DNA of 20,159 nt from Planctomycetota bacterium (lineage in GTDB: Bacteria; Planctomycetota; Phycisphaerae; UBA1845), in NCBI GenBank assembly GCA_024278775.1, contig JAJRSP010000170.1, positions 1 to 20,159 on the forward strand, read 5' to 3'. The notes beneath the pieces are model-generated. The model saw only the letters and a list, made by a program, of their open reading frames with translations, had not been told where the DNA came from and did no database searches. This document shows positions 6,948 through 14,815 of the stretch, piece by piece. The first letter of the stretch is position 1, and every line of letters starts with the position of its first letter. The position numbers and the translations under genes are program-made.

Positions 6948-7199
6948 CTACTTACTTTCCTGATGCTTTTGGATGTAGTCCACGGCCTGCCCCACCGTTC
7001 CGAGCTTTTCGGCCGCCTCATCCGGGATGCTAAGGTCGAACTCATCCTCCAACTCCATCACCAGCTCGACCGTGTCAAGCGAGTCGGCGTTGAGGTCATT
7101 AACGAAAGAGGTCTCACGCGTGAGCTCACCCTTGTCGACACTCATCTGCTCGCTGACAATCTGAAACACCTTTTCTTCAATTTCCGTCGTGGTTGGCAC
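6948..7199 (-). CDS. acpP: Acyl carrier protein
   Basis: The acyl carrier protein holds fatty-acid intermediates on a 4'-phosphopantetheine arm. The 83-aa acidic product contains the attachment motif [18 protein letters not shown], with Ser40 as the modified residue, and starts with the usual [14 protein letters not shown] helix. I chose GTG at 7199 because GGAGGAATT stands just before it. The in-frame TTG at 7214 would place that ribosome binding site inside the gene. The 162-nt gap to fabG is the longest in the operon, and a candidate internal promoter lies there, which would suit the high demand for ACP. Confidence 0.96.
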   Translation of the reverse strand: MPTTTEIEEKVFQIVSEQMSVDKGELTRETSFVNDLNADSLDTVELVMELEDEFDLSIPDEAAEKLGTVGQAVDYIQKHQESK

Positions 7200-7260
7200 T
7201 GCCAATTCCTCCAAGTATCAACTCGCGGCCCGCGCGCTCCGCACCTCGCAAACTGCGGAA

Positions 7261-7289
7261 ATAGTAGCCACGGTGGCTGAAAACCGCAA
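7261..7289 (-). promoter_or_regulatory. Candidate internal promoter for acpP-fabF
   Basis: On the minus strand TTGCGG (7289-7284) is followed after 17 nt by TACTAT (7266-7261). Both hexamers are only partial matches. The site falls in the 162-nt fabG-acpP gap, about 60 nt before the GTG start. A small inverted repeat (AGCCA at 7266-7270, TGGCT at 7274-7278) overlaps the spacer. Confidence 0.3.
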
Positions 7290-7361
7290 GCAACGAAGAT
7301 CGCGCGCGAATCGACTCGAAAAAACACCCCATCAGGCCCTGTACGCCGGTCGTGCATGGGG

Positions 7362-8102
7362 TCACATACGCATGCCGCCGTCGACCAGAATCACCTGACC
7401 GGTGATATAGGACGCTTCCTCTCCTGCGAGGAAGGCGACGGCTCCTGCGATTTCCTCCGGCTCGCCAAACCGTGCCAGCGGCACCAGGGTTTTCACAGAA
7501 TCCTTTACCTTGTCCGGAAGACTCGCTGTCATGTCCGTTGTGACGAATCCCGGAGCCACCACGTTGCAGGTGACCTTACGGCGACCCACTTCCTTGGCCA
7601 TGGATTTGGTCAGCCCGATGAGACCGGCCTTGCTGGCGGCGTAATTGGCCTGACCGGCATTGCCCATCACACCCGACACACTCGCGATGTTGATGATTCG
7701 ACCGTATCGCTGTCGAATCATGAGCCGGCTCACACTCCGCATCAGCCAAAACGCCGCACGGAGATTCGTGGTGAGAACCTCGTCGAACTCGTCATCCTCC
7801 ATACTCATGCAGAGCCCGTCTCGGGTGATGCCGGCATTATTCACGAGAATATCAACCCGTCCGTGACGCTCCACCACGGCGTCGGTAAACGGGTCAATCG
7901 CGGCCCGATCGGCAACATCCAATGACTGCGGGTCGATAGAACCCGATAGCTCTCTCTTCGTCACCTCAGCCGCGAGATCGTCCAGCTTGGCCGAGTCTCT
8001 GGCACATGCGACGACCGTCGCCCCGCAGGACGCCAGTTTGACGCAGATCGCTCGCCCAATTCCTCGACTACCACCTGTAACGATCGCCACTTTGTCTTGC
8101 AT
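7362..8102 (-). CDS. fabG: 3-oxoacyl-ACP reductase FabG
   Basis: FabG reduces 3-oxoacyl-ACP to 3-hydroxyacyl-ACP with NADPH. The 246-aa short-chain dehydrogenase has the cofactor motif TGGSRGIG (residues 9-16), NNAG (88-91) and the catalytic Ser141, Tyr154 and Lys158 in NIASVSG and NYAASKAG. The C-terminus SYITGQVILVDGGMRM is typical of FabG. The ATG at 8102 is preceded by AGAGGGCAACGAG, so the nine-residue extension to 8129 was dropped. Its place between fabD and acpP removes most doubt about the substrate. The gap to fabD is 71 nt. Confidence 0.96.
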   Translation of the reverse strand: MQDKVAIVTGGSRGIGRAICVKLASCGATVVACARDSAKLDDLAAEVTKRELSGSIDPQSLDVADRAAIDPFTDAVVERHGRVDILVNNAGITRDGLCMSMEDDEFDEVLTTNLRAAFWLMRSVSRLMIRQRYGRIINIASVSGVMGNAGQANYAASKAGLIGLTKSMAKEVGRRKVTCNVVAPGFVTTDMTASLPDKVKDSVKTLVPLARFGEPEEIAGAVAFLAGEEASYITGQVILVDGGMRM

Positions 8103-8173
8103 CTCGTTGCCCTCTGCCCTTGCGGACACCGGGGTGGCACTCTCGGCCGTCCCGGAGAACGCTCTGTTTGTTT

Positions 8174-9118
8174 TCAGTTACCCGTCGCCGTCTCAGGTAT
8201 CGCCCGAACCATATCCCCGGCAGACCGTATACTGACCGTCGCCACCGTGCGATTAATCTTTCGCATCAAACCCGACAGCACCCGACCCGGACCAATTTCG
8301 ACAAAACGCTCCGCACCGTCTGCGATCATACGCTCCACACCGCGTTGCCAGCGAACCGGGTGAGTGAGCTGTTGAACCAGAGACACACGAACGCCATCGG
8401 CGTCACCATGGTAGGCTCCGTCCACATTGGCGATCACCGGTAGCTCAGGGGGCTTGATGGTAGTCTCGGCAAGAGCAGACGCCAACTCTTCGGCCGCAGG
8501 TGCCATAAGCGGCGTGTGAAACGCACCGGCTACCGCTAAAGGAACAGCCCGGCACCCAAAGGTCTCTGCCGCCTCGACCGCCCGATCGCACGCGGATAAG
8601 TGCCCGGCGATCACGATCTGACCAGGGCAGTTAAAGTTTGCAGGAGCGAGAATGTCTTGTTCACGCAACTTATCGCAAAGCGCCTCGGCGACCTGTTCGT
8701 CGGCTCCGACGAGAGAAACCATGCCGCTCGGCGTGGCCTCTGCGGCGGCCTGCATCAACTCGCCCCGCCGCCTCACCAGCCGAAGGGCGTCATCGAATGC
8801 AAACGCACCAGCCACATGAAGCGCGGTGTATTCACCGAGACTTAGACCGCCCATACGGCCAAACTGTTCCCGTCGCCCCCCGGCCTCGACAAACGCCTCC
8901 CACAGGGCCACGCTGACGGTAAAAATCGCGGGCTGCTGGATGTCGGTCTTTTCCAGCCGCTCGGCCGGTCCTTCGAAACAGATCTTGGCAAGGTCGAAAC
9001 CCAAGATGTCGTTGGCGCGATCGAACACGGCGCGAGCCGGGGAACTGGAACCGTATACGTCCCGCCCCATGCCGACGGTCTGGGCACCCTGCCCGGGAAA
9101 CATAGCTGCCGTTAGCAT
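8174..9118 (-). CDS. fabD: Malonyl-CoA:ACP transacylase FabD
   Basis: FabD moves malonyl groups from CoA to ACP. The 314-aa product has the N-terminal FPGQGAQ, the nucleophile motif GLSLGEY with Ser93, and the catalytic His201 in AGAFHTPLM. The usual GHSLGE reads GLSLGE here, so the residue before the serine is Leu instead of His. The remaining catalytic elements are intact, so activity is expected. Two consecutive ATGs occur at 9121 and 9118. I chose 9118 because AAGGG is then 7 nt upstream. An in-frame GTG at 9133 is less likely. It is preceded by fabH with an 81-nt gap. Confidence 0.95.
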   Translation of the reverse strand: MLTAAMFPGQGAQTVGMGRDVYGSSSPARAVFDRANDILGFDLAKICFEGPAERLEKTDIQQPAIFTVSVALWEAFVEAGGRREQFGRMGGLSLGEYTALHVAGAFAFDDALRLVRRRGELMQAAAEATPSGMVSLVGADEQVAEALCDKLREQDILAPANFNCPGQIVIAGHLSACDRAVEAAETFGCRAVPLAVAGAFHTPLMAPAAEELASALAETTIKPPELPVIANVDGAYHGDADGVRVSLVQQLTHPVRWQRGVERMIADGAERFVEIGPGRVLSGLMRKINRTVATVSIRSAGDMVRAIPETATGN

Positions 9119-9199
9119 CATAACGCCCTTCACACTGAATTTGCGGCTGTAGGCTCACCCTCGATGCGGTCCAGACCGCGATCGAATGCCGCCGCGGCT

Positions 9200-10192
9200 C
9201 TACAACTGAATAATCATCGTACCCCACGTGAGGCCGGCACCGAGCGCGATCATCAATACGATATCGCCGTCACCAAGTGTTCCGACGCGCCGTGCCTCAT
9301 CGAAAGCGACCGGTACCGACGCGGCCGACGTATTTCCAAAGCGGTCGATATTTACCGCGAACTGCTCGATCGGTAGACCCATTTTGTCGCGGACGGATTC
9401 GATGATACGCAGGTTGGACTGGTGGGGAATGACCAATTTCAGATCTTCCGCCTTCAGCCCCGTCGCGTCGAGTGCCCGCTCGATTTCTCGGATGATTTTC
9501 ACCACGGCGAATTTGTAGACGTCTCGACCACGCATATGCATGTAGTGCAGCCTTTCGTCGATGGTGACGTGGCTGGCGGGATGTCGTGAACCGCCGGCCG
9601 GCAACCAGATGTCTTTGGTTCGCGTGCCGTCGCATCCTAAGTGGCAATACAAGATTGATTGCTTTGGGGCGTCAGACTTGGTCAGCACCGCGGCACCGGC
9701 ACCGTCACCGAAGATGACGACCGTGCCGCGCTCTTGGTTGTCGATAAAACGCGTCAGACGCTCCGCCCCAATGACCAACACCGTTTCGTGAATCCCGGAG
9801 GTGATAAGGCCACTGGCCGCTGCCGCCGCATGCATGAAGCCCGCGCAAGCGGCGCTCACATCAAAAGCGCCCGCGTTGACTGCACCGAGTTCACCTTGAA
9901 CCACGCTCGCCGTGGAAGGGAACAAAAAATCCGGTGTGGCCGTAGCACAAATGATGAGATCGAGGTCTTTGGGGTCGATGCCGGCATTCTGGACGGCCCT
10001 CTCAGAAGCCTTTCTCGCCAACACAGAGGTGTACTCCTCATCCGTCGATCGACGTCTCTCGCGAATGCCGGTTCGAGTCTGGATCCACTCGTCAGACGTA
10101 TCAAGATACGCGGCAAAATGTGCGTTAGTGATGACTTCTTCGGGCATGTAAGACCCGGTCCCGGCAAAACGGATGGGCATCCGTTGGTTCAT
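9200..10192 (-). CDS. fabH: 3-oxoacyl-ACP synthase III (FabH, KAS III)
   Basis: FabH starts fatty-acid synthesis by condensing an acyl-CoA primer with malonyl-ACP. The 330-aa product has the KAS III triad: Cys116 in SAACAGFM, His257 in VIPHQSN and Asn287 in RFGNTSAAS. It also has the conserved DEWIQTRTGIRERR block (residues 34-48) and FGDGAGAAVL (161-170). The ATG at 10192 follows AGGAAG with good spacing, 26 nt after the plsX stop. Whether it prefers acetyl-CoA or branched primers cannot be read from the sequence. Confidence 0.97.
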   Translation of the reverse strand: MNQRMPIRFAGTGSYMPEEVITNAHFAAYLDTSDEWIQTRTGIRERRRSTDEEYTSVLARKASERAVQNAGIDPKDLDLIICATATPDFLFPSTASVVQGELGAVNAGAFDVSAACAGFMHAAAAASGLITSGIHETVLVIGAERLTRFIDNQERGTVVIFGDGAGAAVLTKSDAPKQSILYCHLGCDGTRTKDIWLPAGGSRHPASHVTIDERLHYMHMRGRDVYKFAVVKIIREIERALDATGLKAEDLKLVIPHQSNLRIIESVRDKMGLPIEQFAVNIDRFGNTSAASVPVAFDEARRVGTLGDGDIVLMIALGAGLTWGTMIIQL

Positions 10193-10218
10193 ACAACGCT
10201 TCCTTCATTCTCGGAACG

Positions 10219-11217
10219 TTAGCGGGCGAGCCGCACTTCAATCGCCCTGTTTAGATCCATCTCGACAAATCGCTTGGCCGCCAACACCGCATTCGTAATG
10301 GCTTGCTCGTTGCTACGTCCATGGCAGATCATGCAGGCACCGTTCACGCCTAGCAAGGGAGCCCCACCATAACGGCTATAATCGTGCCGACGCCACACTT
10401 GTTCAAGGCCCGCATTTAATACGGCTCGGATTTCGGCCCCCTGATTTTTGAACTCGTCCGTCACCGTTCGCATCAGACCGTCGGCGAGCCCTTCTGCGAG
10501 TTTGAGGACAATATTCCCCACAAATCCATCGCAGATCACCACGTCGCAACGGTCCTCGAATAGCTCCCGACCCTCCACATTGCCGACGAAGTTGAGCAAC
10601 GGGTCGGCCGACAACAGCGCGTACGATTCCTTAACAAGCCCGGTGCCTTTCCCACTTTCCTCGCCGATCGACATCAAGGCGACTCGCGGTCGATCTTTCG
10701 AAAGCGAACGCCGCGCATAAAGCGAAGACATCACCGCGTATTCATACAAGTGGCGGGGTTTCGCCTGGATGTTTGCGCCGGCGTCACAGAGCACACACGC
10801 GCCCCGTGGCGCAGGAATGGTCACGGCGACGCCCGGTCGACTCACCCCCGTGAGCGGTCTCAGTCGAAGCTGGCACGCCGCAACAAACGCCCCTGTATGT
10901 CCGGCACTCACCACCGCGTCGGTTTTGTCCGCAGCGGCCATCTCCACCAAACGGAGGACCGAAGAGTCGGGTGAACGTTTCAGCGCCTCGATGGCACTTT
11001 CTTCCATCCCGACGACAGAGCCGGCTTGAACCACCTCGACGCGGCCAGCCACATCGCCGGCCTCGACAGACCGAAACTGTGCCTCGATGGCTGAACGGTC
11101 ACCCACAAGCGACAACGAGAGGTCGGCGCACGCGGAAACCGCTCGGAGCGCGCCACGAACCATGACTTTGGGGCCGTGGTCACCACCCATCGCGTCGACG
11201 GCGACGCGAACGAGCAT
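10219..11217 (-). CDS. plsX: Phosphate acyltransferase PlsX
   Basis: PlsX makes acyl-phosphate from acyl-ACP, the donor used by PlsY in phospholipid synthesis; it acts at the inner face of the membrane. The 332-aa product has the family opening VAVDAMGGDHGP (residues 5-16), SAGHTGAF (104-111) and later FVGNVEGRELF and CDGFVGNIVLK, all classic PlsX blocks. Its ATG overlaps the rpmF stop by one base (TAATG), so translation is probably coupled to L32. The gene links ribosome synthesis to membrane lipid synthesis, an order kept in many bacteria. Confidence 0.96.
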   Translation of the reverse strand: MLVRVAVDAMGGDHGPKVMVRGALRAVSACADLSLSLVGDRSAIEAQFRSVEAGDVAGRVEVVQAGSVVGMEESAIEALKRSPDSSVLRLVEMAAADKTDAVVSAGHTGAFVAACQLRLRPLTGVSRPGVAVTIPAPRGACVLCDAGANIQAKPRHLYEYAVMSSLYARRSLSKDRPRVALMSIGEESGKGTGLVKESYALLSADPLLNFVGNVEGRELFEDRCDVVICDGFVGNIVLKLAEGLADGLMRTVTDEFKNQGAEIRAVLNAGLEQVWRRHDYSRYGGAPLLGVNGACMICHGRSNEQAITNAVLAAKRFVEMDLNRAIEVRLAR

Positions 11218-11402
11218 TACGCCTCTGACTCACCGGTTGGCAAGGCCACCTTACCGCTGACGAATCCGCACCCGCCACATGCGGCATGCGGGAGTTTGGG
11301 TTTTCCACAACGAGGGCAACGGCTCAGCGTCACCGACTTCAGGGCGTGATGAGCCCGTCGCGTTCGCGTCCGCATCCGAGATGTTTTCTGCTTAGGGATC
11401 AT
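11217..11402 (-). CDS. rpmF: 50S ribosomal protein L32
   Basis: The 61-aa basic protein begins MIPKQKTSRMRTRTRRAHH, like the usual MAVPKRKTS opening of L32. It has a zinc-ribbon with Cys29, Cys32, Cys42 and Cys45 (CPRCG and CGGCG), so it is the zinc-binding form. The ATG at 11402 has GAGTGACAGG directly upstream. In many bacteria a DUF177/YceD gene precedes rpmF. It is absent here, where nth is the upstream neighbour. A near-consensus promoter lies about 100 nt upstream, so this is probably the first gene of the fab operon. Confidence 0.95.
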   Translation of the reverse strand: MIPKQKTSRMRTRTRRAHHALKSVTLSRCPRCGKPKLPHAACGGCGFVSGKVALPTGESEA

Positions 11403-11494
11403 CCTGTCACTCGCAATTCATTTTATTGTGTCGTTGGTCTACGACTGCCAGCCTTCGGGGCATGCCAGAGCCCACATCCCGGCACCAGCCTAGC

Positions 11495-11527
11495 GGGGCA
11501 GTGTAGCCCACTGCCCCATATTGTCAA
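11495..11527 (-). promoter_or_regulatory. Promoter of the rpmF-plsX-fab operon with an embedded palindrome
   Basis: On the minus strand a perfect TTGACA (11527-11522) is followed after 16 nt by TACACT (11505-11500). Transcription would start near 11493, leaving a 5' leader of about 90 nt before rpmF. A perfect 9-bp inverted repeat, GGGGCAGTG (11495-11503) and CACTGCCCC (11509-11517) with 5 nt between, fills the spacer and covers the -10 hexamer. That position fits a repressor operator. The same hairpin could instead act on transcripts leaving nth, but no T-run follows it. Confidence 0.55.
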
Positions 11528-11574
11528 ACCAGGAGCATATTTCCCACTCGATCAGCGATGCGCGGCCGTTCCGC

Positions 11575-12345
11575 CTAATCGAAGATACCGGCCGAGGGAC
11601 AGAGCCTGGCCAGCGTGCAGTAACCGCAATCCGGTTTTCTGGCCCCACACACCTTCCGTCCGTGCCAGATCAACGCATGCCCGATATGCGTCCACTCCTT
11701 CTGAGGAACGATCTCCATCAGGTCTCGCTCTATTTTGACGGCATCTTTGGCGTTTTTGCTCGTCCAGGTGAGCCCCAACCTGGTGGCCAGGCGGCCGATG
11801 TGCGTATCCACGACGATACCTTCATTGATCCCGAATCCGCTACCGAGCACGACGTTGGCCGTTTTCCTCGCCACACCGGGAAGCGATGTCAGGCCGTCCA
11901 TGGTTTTCGGGACCTTCCCCGCAAAGTCGTCGGTGATTTTCCTGGCCGTCCCCTGAATACTCCTCGCTTTCTGTCGAAAGAAGCCGGTTGAGTGAATGAT
12001 CCGCTCGACATCCTCGCGTGGTGCGTCGGCTAGTGACTGCGGCGTCTTGTAGGTTTTGAAGAGAACCGGGGTCACTTTGTTGATGGTCTCATCCGTGGAC
12101 TGGGCCGACAAAATGGTGGCTACGAGAAGTTGGTACGGATTCCTATGCGTTAGGGCACACTCCGCTTCGGGGTACAGCTTATCGAGTTTTGTCAGGAGGC
12201 GCCGCACCCGTCTCTTCTTGGCTTCGAGGGTTTCTTCGGCAGCCGGTATCGAGCGTGATGCCACGCGAGGGCTCTTGTGGGTCAACTTCTGGGAGGACTT
12301 TGTTTTGTTCCTCTTGTTGGATCCCGTGGTTTTCTTCTTCGCCAC
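11575..12345 (-). CDS. nth: Endonuclease III (4Fe-4S DNA glycosylase/AP lyase)
   Basis: Nth removes oxidised pyrimidines and cleaves abasic sites in base excision repair. The 256-aa product has the helix-hairpin-helix motif LPGVARKTANVV with catalytic Lys161, catalytic Asp180 in VDTHIGRLATRLG, and the iron-sulphur ligands Cys233, Cys240, Cys243 and Cys249 (C-x6-C-x2-C-x5-C). Residues 1 to about 47 form a lysine/serine-rich extension absent from short bacterial versions, perhaps for DNA contact. The GTG at 12345 was chosen because GAGGTGG precedes it and it sits one base after the moaE stop. Coupled translation with moaE is likely. Confidence 0.94.
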   Translation of the reverse strand: MAKKKTTGSNKRNKTKSSQKLTHKSPRVASRSIPAAEETLEAKKRRVRRLLTKLDKLYPEAECALTHRNPYQLLVATILSAQSTDETINKVTPVLFKTYKTPQSLADAPREDVERIIHSTGFFRQKARSIQGTARKITDDFAGKVPKTMDGLTSLPGVARKTANVVLGSGFGINEGIVVDTHIGRLATRLGLTWTSKNAKDAVKIERDLMEIVPQKEWTHIGHALIWHGRKVCGARKPDCGYCTLARLCPSAGIFD

Positions 12346-12346
12346 G

Positions 12347-12808
12347 TTAGTCCACCTCGCCCTTGTGGCTGCCGGTTGGGTCGGTCCATCGCTGGGAGCC
12401 ATCCTCGTAGACGTCACGTTTCCAGATTGGCACGTCTCGCTTCAGGGAGTCTATCAACCAGCGACACGCGGCGAAGGCTTCGCTTCGATGCCCACAAGCG
12501 AAGGCGATCATGACGGAAACTTCACCCGGAAGAACAGACCCCGTTCGATGGACCAAGGCCACCTTACCCGGTCCCCATTGGTCGAGCGCCTCTTGAGCGA
12601 GCCGCTGCATCTGCCGCCGCGCCATGCCGTGATAGGCCTCATAATCCAGACGAACGACCGTGCCGCGTTCCACGTCGGAGTCAGCGCGAGTCGCCCCCTC
12701 GAATGTGCATATCCCGCCCAACGCCGGATCACCCAGGACGAAGGAGCGTACCTCGTCCGCATCAATTGGCGCTGCGACAAGGTCAACATGAGCTGTGGCG
12801 TCCGTCAC
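12347..12808 (-). CDS. moaE: Molybdopterin synthase large subunit MoaE
   Basis: MoaE, with MoaD, inserts the two sulphurs that turn precursor Z (cPMP) into molybdopterin. The 153-aa product has GAVCTFEG-like GGICTFEGATR (residues 31-41), YEAYHGMA (56-63), the conserved His107-Arg108 and the catalytic lysines Lys123 and Lys130 in SLKRDVPIWKRDVYEDGSQRW. The GTG at 12808 is preceded by GGGAG at good spacing. It lies 14 nt after moaD and one base before nth. No moaA, moaC or mog gene is in the window. Confidence 0.94.
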   Translation of the reverse strand: MTDATAHVDLVAAPIDADEVRSFVLGDPALGGICTFEGATRADSDVERGTVVRLDYEAYHGMARRQMQRLAQEALDQWGPGKVALVHRTGSVLPGEVSVMIAFACGHRSEAFAACRWLIDSLKRDVPIWKRDVYEDGSQRWTDPTGSHKGEVD

Positions 12809-12822
12809 AGAGACTCCCAGGG

Positions 12823-13068
12823 CTATCCACCCGAAACCGGAGGAATCAGCGCCACTTCGTCGCCCTCGGCTAGTGCGGCATCTTCCCCGACAAAGGTCTC
12901 ATTGAGAGCAAAACGGATCGTGGGCAGGGCGGGTGTGAGACCGGGATATCCTTCGGCGACGGCTTCGCGTACCTGCGCGACGGTCGCTCCGGGATCAAGC
13001 GTTAAGGTAGCCATGTCGGTATGGGCGAAGTCACGGGCGGGGCCAAGAAACAGGAGCTTTATGTTCAT
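12823..13068 (-). CDS. moaD: Molybdopterin synthase sulphur carrier subunit MoaD
   Basis: The 81-aa ubiquitin-fold protein ends in PPVSGG. The C-terminal Gly-Gly is the site adenylated and thiocarboxylated before sulphur transfer to cPMP by MoaE. The family features LFLGPARDFA, ATVAQVRE and RFALNETFV, then EGDEVALIPPVSGG are in order. The ATG at 13068 is 11 nt after the stop of the DinB-family gene, with AGGG upstream. Directly followed by moaE, it forms the complete synthase pair. Confidence 0.93.
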   Translation of the reverse strand: MNIKLLFLGPARDFAHTDMATLTLDPGATVAQVREAVAEGYPGLTPALPTIRFALNETFVGEDAALAEGDEVALIPPVSGG

Positions 13069-13079
13069 CCGAAGACGCC

Positions 13080-13586
13080 CTACCGAAGAAACGTTTTTCC
13101 AAGCAAACGTCGTATGGTTGCCAATTGGCCGGCGTGGAAGGCTTCATGGCGACTACTATGTGATACGGCTCCGGCCTTGTCCTTGTAGTGAGGGTGCGGC
13201 GTTTTGCCATCCGCACCGAAGCACGGTTCGGCCAGCAGGGCATCACTCATACCGCGCACGGCCGCTACGGTTTCCGCATGAACCCGCCGCATCTCTCCTT
13301 GGACGCGCTCCACCGGGGGATAGTCGAACTCCCCCACCGCCGCCACGAGACCACCAATTGGAAATTGGGCCAAAAAAGCCGCATCGAGCAGATCGGAAGA
13401 ACCAAGGCACCTCTGATGGATCAGGAGAAATTGCGCGCAGGCGAGGTGCCCGCACAGCCAGAGCGCGTGCCCCATGCCCGGAGCCGGCTGAAACGACCAA
13501 TCATCACCCTCGAAATCGGCGATGATCTTGTGTGTCCAATCGCGTGTGTCTTCTATCTGCTGCGCTAATAGCTCGGCTGTTGTCAT
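13080..13586 (-). CDS. DinB/YfiT-family metal-binding protein
   Basis: The 168-aa product looks like a DinB-fold four-helix bundle. It shows a histidine in the second helix (His47 in LCGHLACAQF) and a C-terminal SRHEAFHAGQLATIRRLLG with His147 and His151, the usual three-histidine metal site. Family members include putative thiol-dependent S-transferases and stress proteins, and the substrate here is unknown. The ATG at 13586 follows GGAGCAGGATT, so the 17-residue extension to 13637 is not used. It lies between mrp (63 nt away) and moaD (11 nt), so it may share their transcript. No sequence feature ties it to molybdopterin synthesis. Confidence 0.82.
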   Translation of the reverse strand: MTTAELLAQQIEDTRDWTHKIIADFEGDDWSFQPAPGMGHALWLCGHLACAQFLLIHQRCLGSSDLLDAAFLAQFPIGGLVAAVGEFDYPPVERVQGEMRRVHAETVAAVRGMSDALLAEPCFGADGKTPHPHYKDKAGAVSHSSRHEAFHAGQLATIRRLLGKTFLR

Positions 13587-13649
13587 AATCCTGCTCCGGT
13601 CATCTCCAGGCCGACACGAAGCCGACTTCTCATCCACTTGGTTCCTTTG

Positions 13650-14732
13650 CTATGGCTGCACTGACAGGGTCGGTGCGGCCGCCAGTTGCTGACTTCGTAT
13701 GCTGATCTGACCAGCCGTGTTGGCTACGACACGATCAATCGCGTTTTTCACATAATCGTCAGAGTCCGTAAAAAGTTTTTCGGGAACGCCTTTGTCGCCA
13801 TAGATCCGCACCTTGGCGTTCAACGGAATCTCACCCAGAAAAGACACGCCGAGGGACTCGGCCTCGGCCGCCGCCCCACCATGATCGAACAACTCGTCAC
13901 GATGTCCGCACTTGGGGCAGAGGTAATAGCTCATATTTTCAATGATGCCGAGGCACGGCACGTTGAGCTGTTCGTACATTCGTACAGCCCGCCGTGCGTC
14001 GATTAAGGCGATGTCTTGCGGCGTGCATACCACGATCGCACCGGTCATCGGTATCGACTGCGCAAGGCTCAGCGGCACATCGCCCGTACCCGGTGGCAGA
14101 TCCACGATCAGGTAATCCAACTCGCCCCACTCCACCTGTTCGAGGAACTGTTTCACGACGCCGTGAGTCATGGGACCACGCCAGATCAATGCCTTGTCCC
14201 GATCCACCATGAAGCCGACGCTCATCACCTTCACCCCACCGGCATCAGGCGGCACGATCATCTCATTGCGGACGCCGGGCGTAGCCCCCTCCACGCCGGT
14301 CATGGTGGGCAGGGACGGCCCGTACACGTCGGCATCCATGAGGCCGACTTTTGCGCCGGATCGGTGCAGCCCATATGCCAGAAGAACGGCGGCCGTGCTC
14401 TTGCCGACGCCGCCTTTGCCCGCTCCAACAGCCACGATGTTTTTCACGTTGGGTAGGATCTGACCGGGCGTGCGGGAGGAGCGGACCTGCGCACTCCACT
14501 CCAATTCGACGGACTCCACGCCCGAAATCTGCTTCACGGCCGTCGTGACGTCGGTGGCAATCCGGTCCTTGAGGGGGCAGGCCGGCGTGGTCAGCTCCAC
14601 ATGAACGCGAACCGCTCCACCGTTGATGGAGACATGCTTCACCATGCCGAGCGTCACCAGGTCTTTGTGAAGCTCGGGGTCGTTCACGGTGCGTAAACGC
14701 TCGATCACTTGCTCGTTTGTTATCTGCGGCAA
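13650..14732 (-). CDS. mrp: Mrp/ApbC-type Fe-S cluster carrier ATPase
   Basis: The product (360 aa) is a P-loop ATPase that binds and passes on iron-sulphur clusters. An N-terminal MIP18/DUF59 domain (about residues 5-80, RTVNDPELHKDLVTLGMV) precedes the deviant Walker A GKGGVGKS (105-112). DADVYGPSLP (133-142), the Walker B-like VDLPPGTGDV (210-219) and the cluster-binding Cys272 and Cys275 in YYLCPKCGH follow. I chose TTG at 14732 because GGAG stands about 7 nt upstream and the domain starts right after it. A GTG at 14801 would add 23 non-family residues. It heads a minus-strand group that includes the Fe-S enzyme Nth, a possible client. Confidence 0.92.
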   Translation of the reverse strand: MPQITNEQVIERLRTVNDPELHKDLVTLGMVKHVSINGGAVRVHVELTTPACPLKDRIATDVTTAVKQISGVESVELEWSAQVRSSRTPGQILPNVKNIVAVGAGKGGVGKSTAAVLLAYGLHRSGAKVGLMDADVYGPSLPTMTGVEGATPGVRNEMIVPPDAGGVKVMSVGFMVDRDKALIWRGPMTHGVVKQFLEQVEWGELDYLIVDLPPGTGDVPLSLAQSIPMTGAIVVCTPQDIALIDARRAVRMYEQLNVPCLGIIENMSYYLCPKCGHRDELFDHGGAAAEAESLGVSFLGEIPLNAKVRIYGDKGVPEKLFTDSDDYVKNAIDRVVANTAGQISIRSQQLAAAPTLSVQP

Positions 14733-14815
14733 TGCATCACTCCGAATAGTGTGAGGCAGCGGACCTTGCTCAACCAGCCATTCGTGCGTCCGCGGGAGCA
14801 CAGAAGGCGGTCATG

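Noticed and set aside
6567..7280. A 237-codon plus-strand open frame over fabF and acpP
   Set aside because: It is antisense to two certain genes and has no family features.
11430..11468. Short ORF with two Trp codons (ATGTGGGCT...) in the rpmF leader, considered as an attenuator peptide
   Set aside because: It has no properly spaced ribosome binding site, and a Trp-sensing leader makes no sense for a ribosomal/fatty-acid operon.
12056..13525. A 489-codon plus-strand open frame
   Set aside because: It runs antisense to nth, moaE, moaD and the DinB-family gene, all of which show family motifs. Its translation is Arg/Pro/Ser-rich with no recognisable domain, typical of an antisense shadow in GC-rich DNA.
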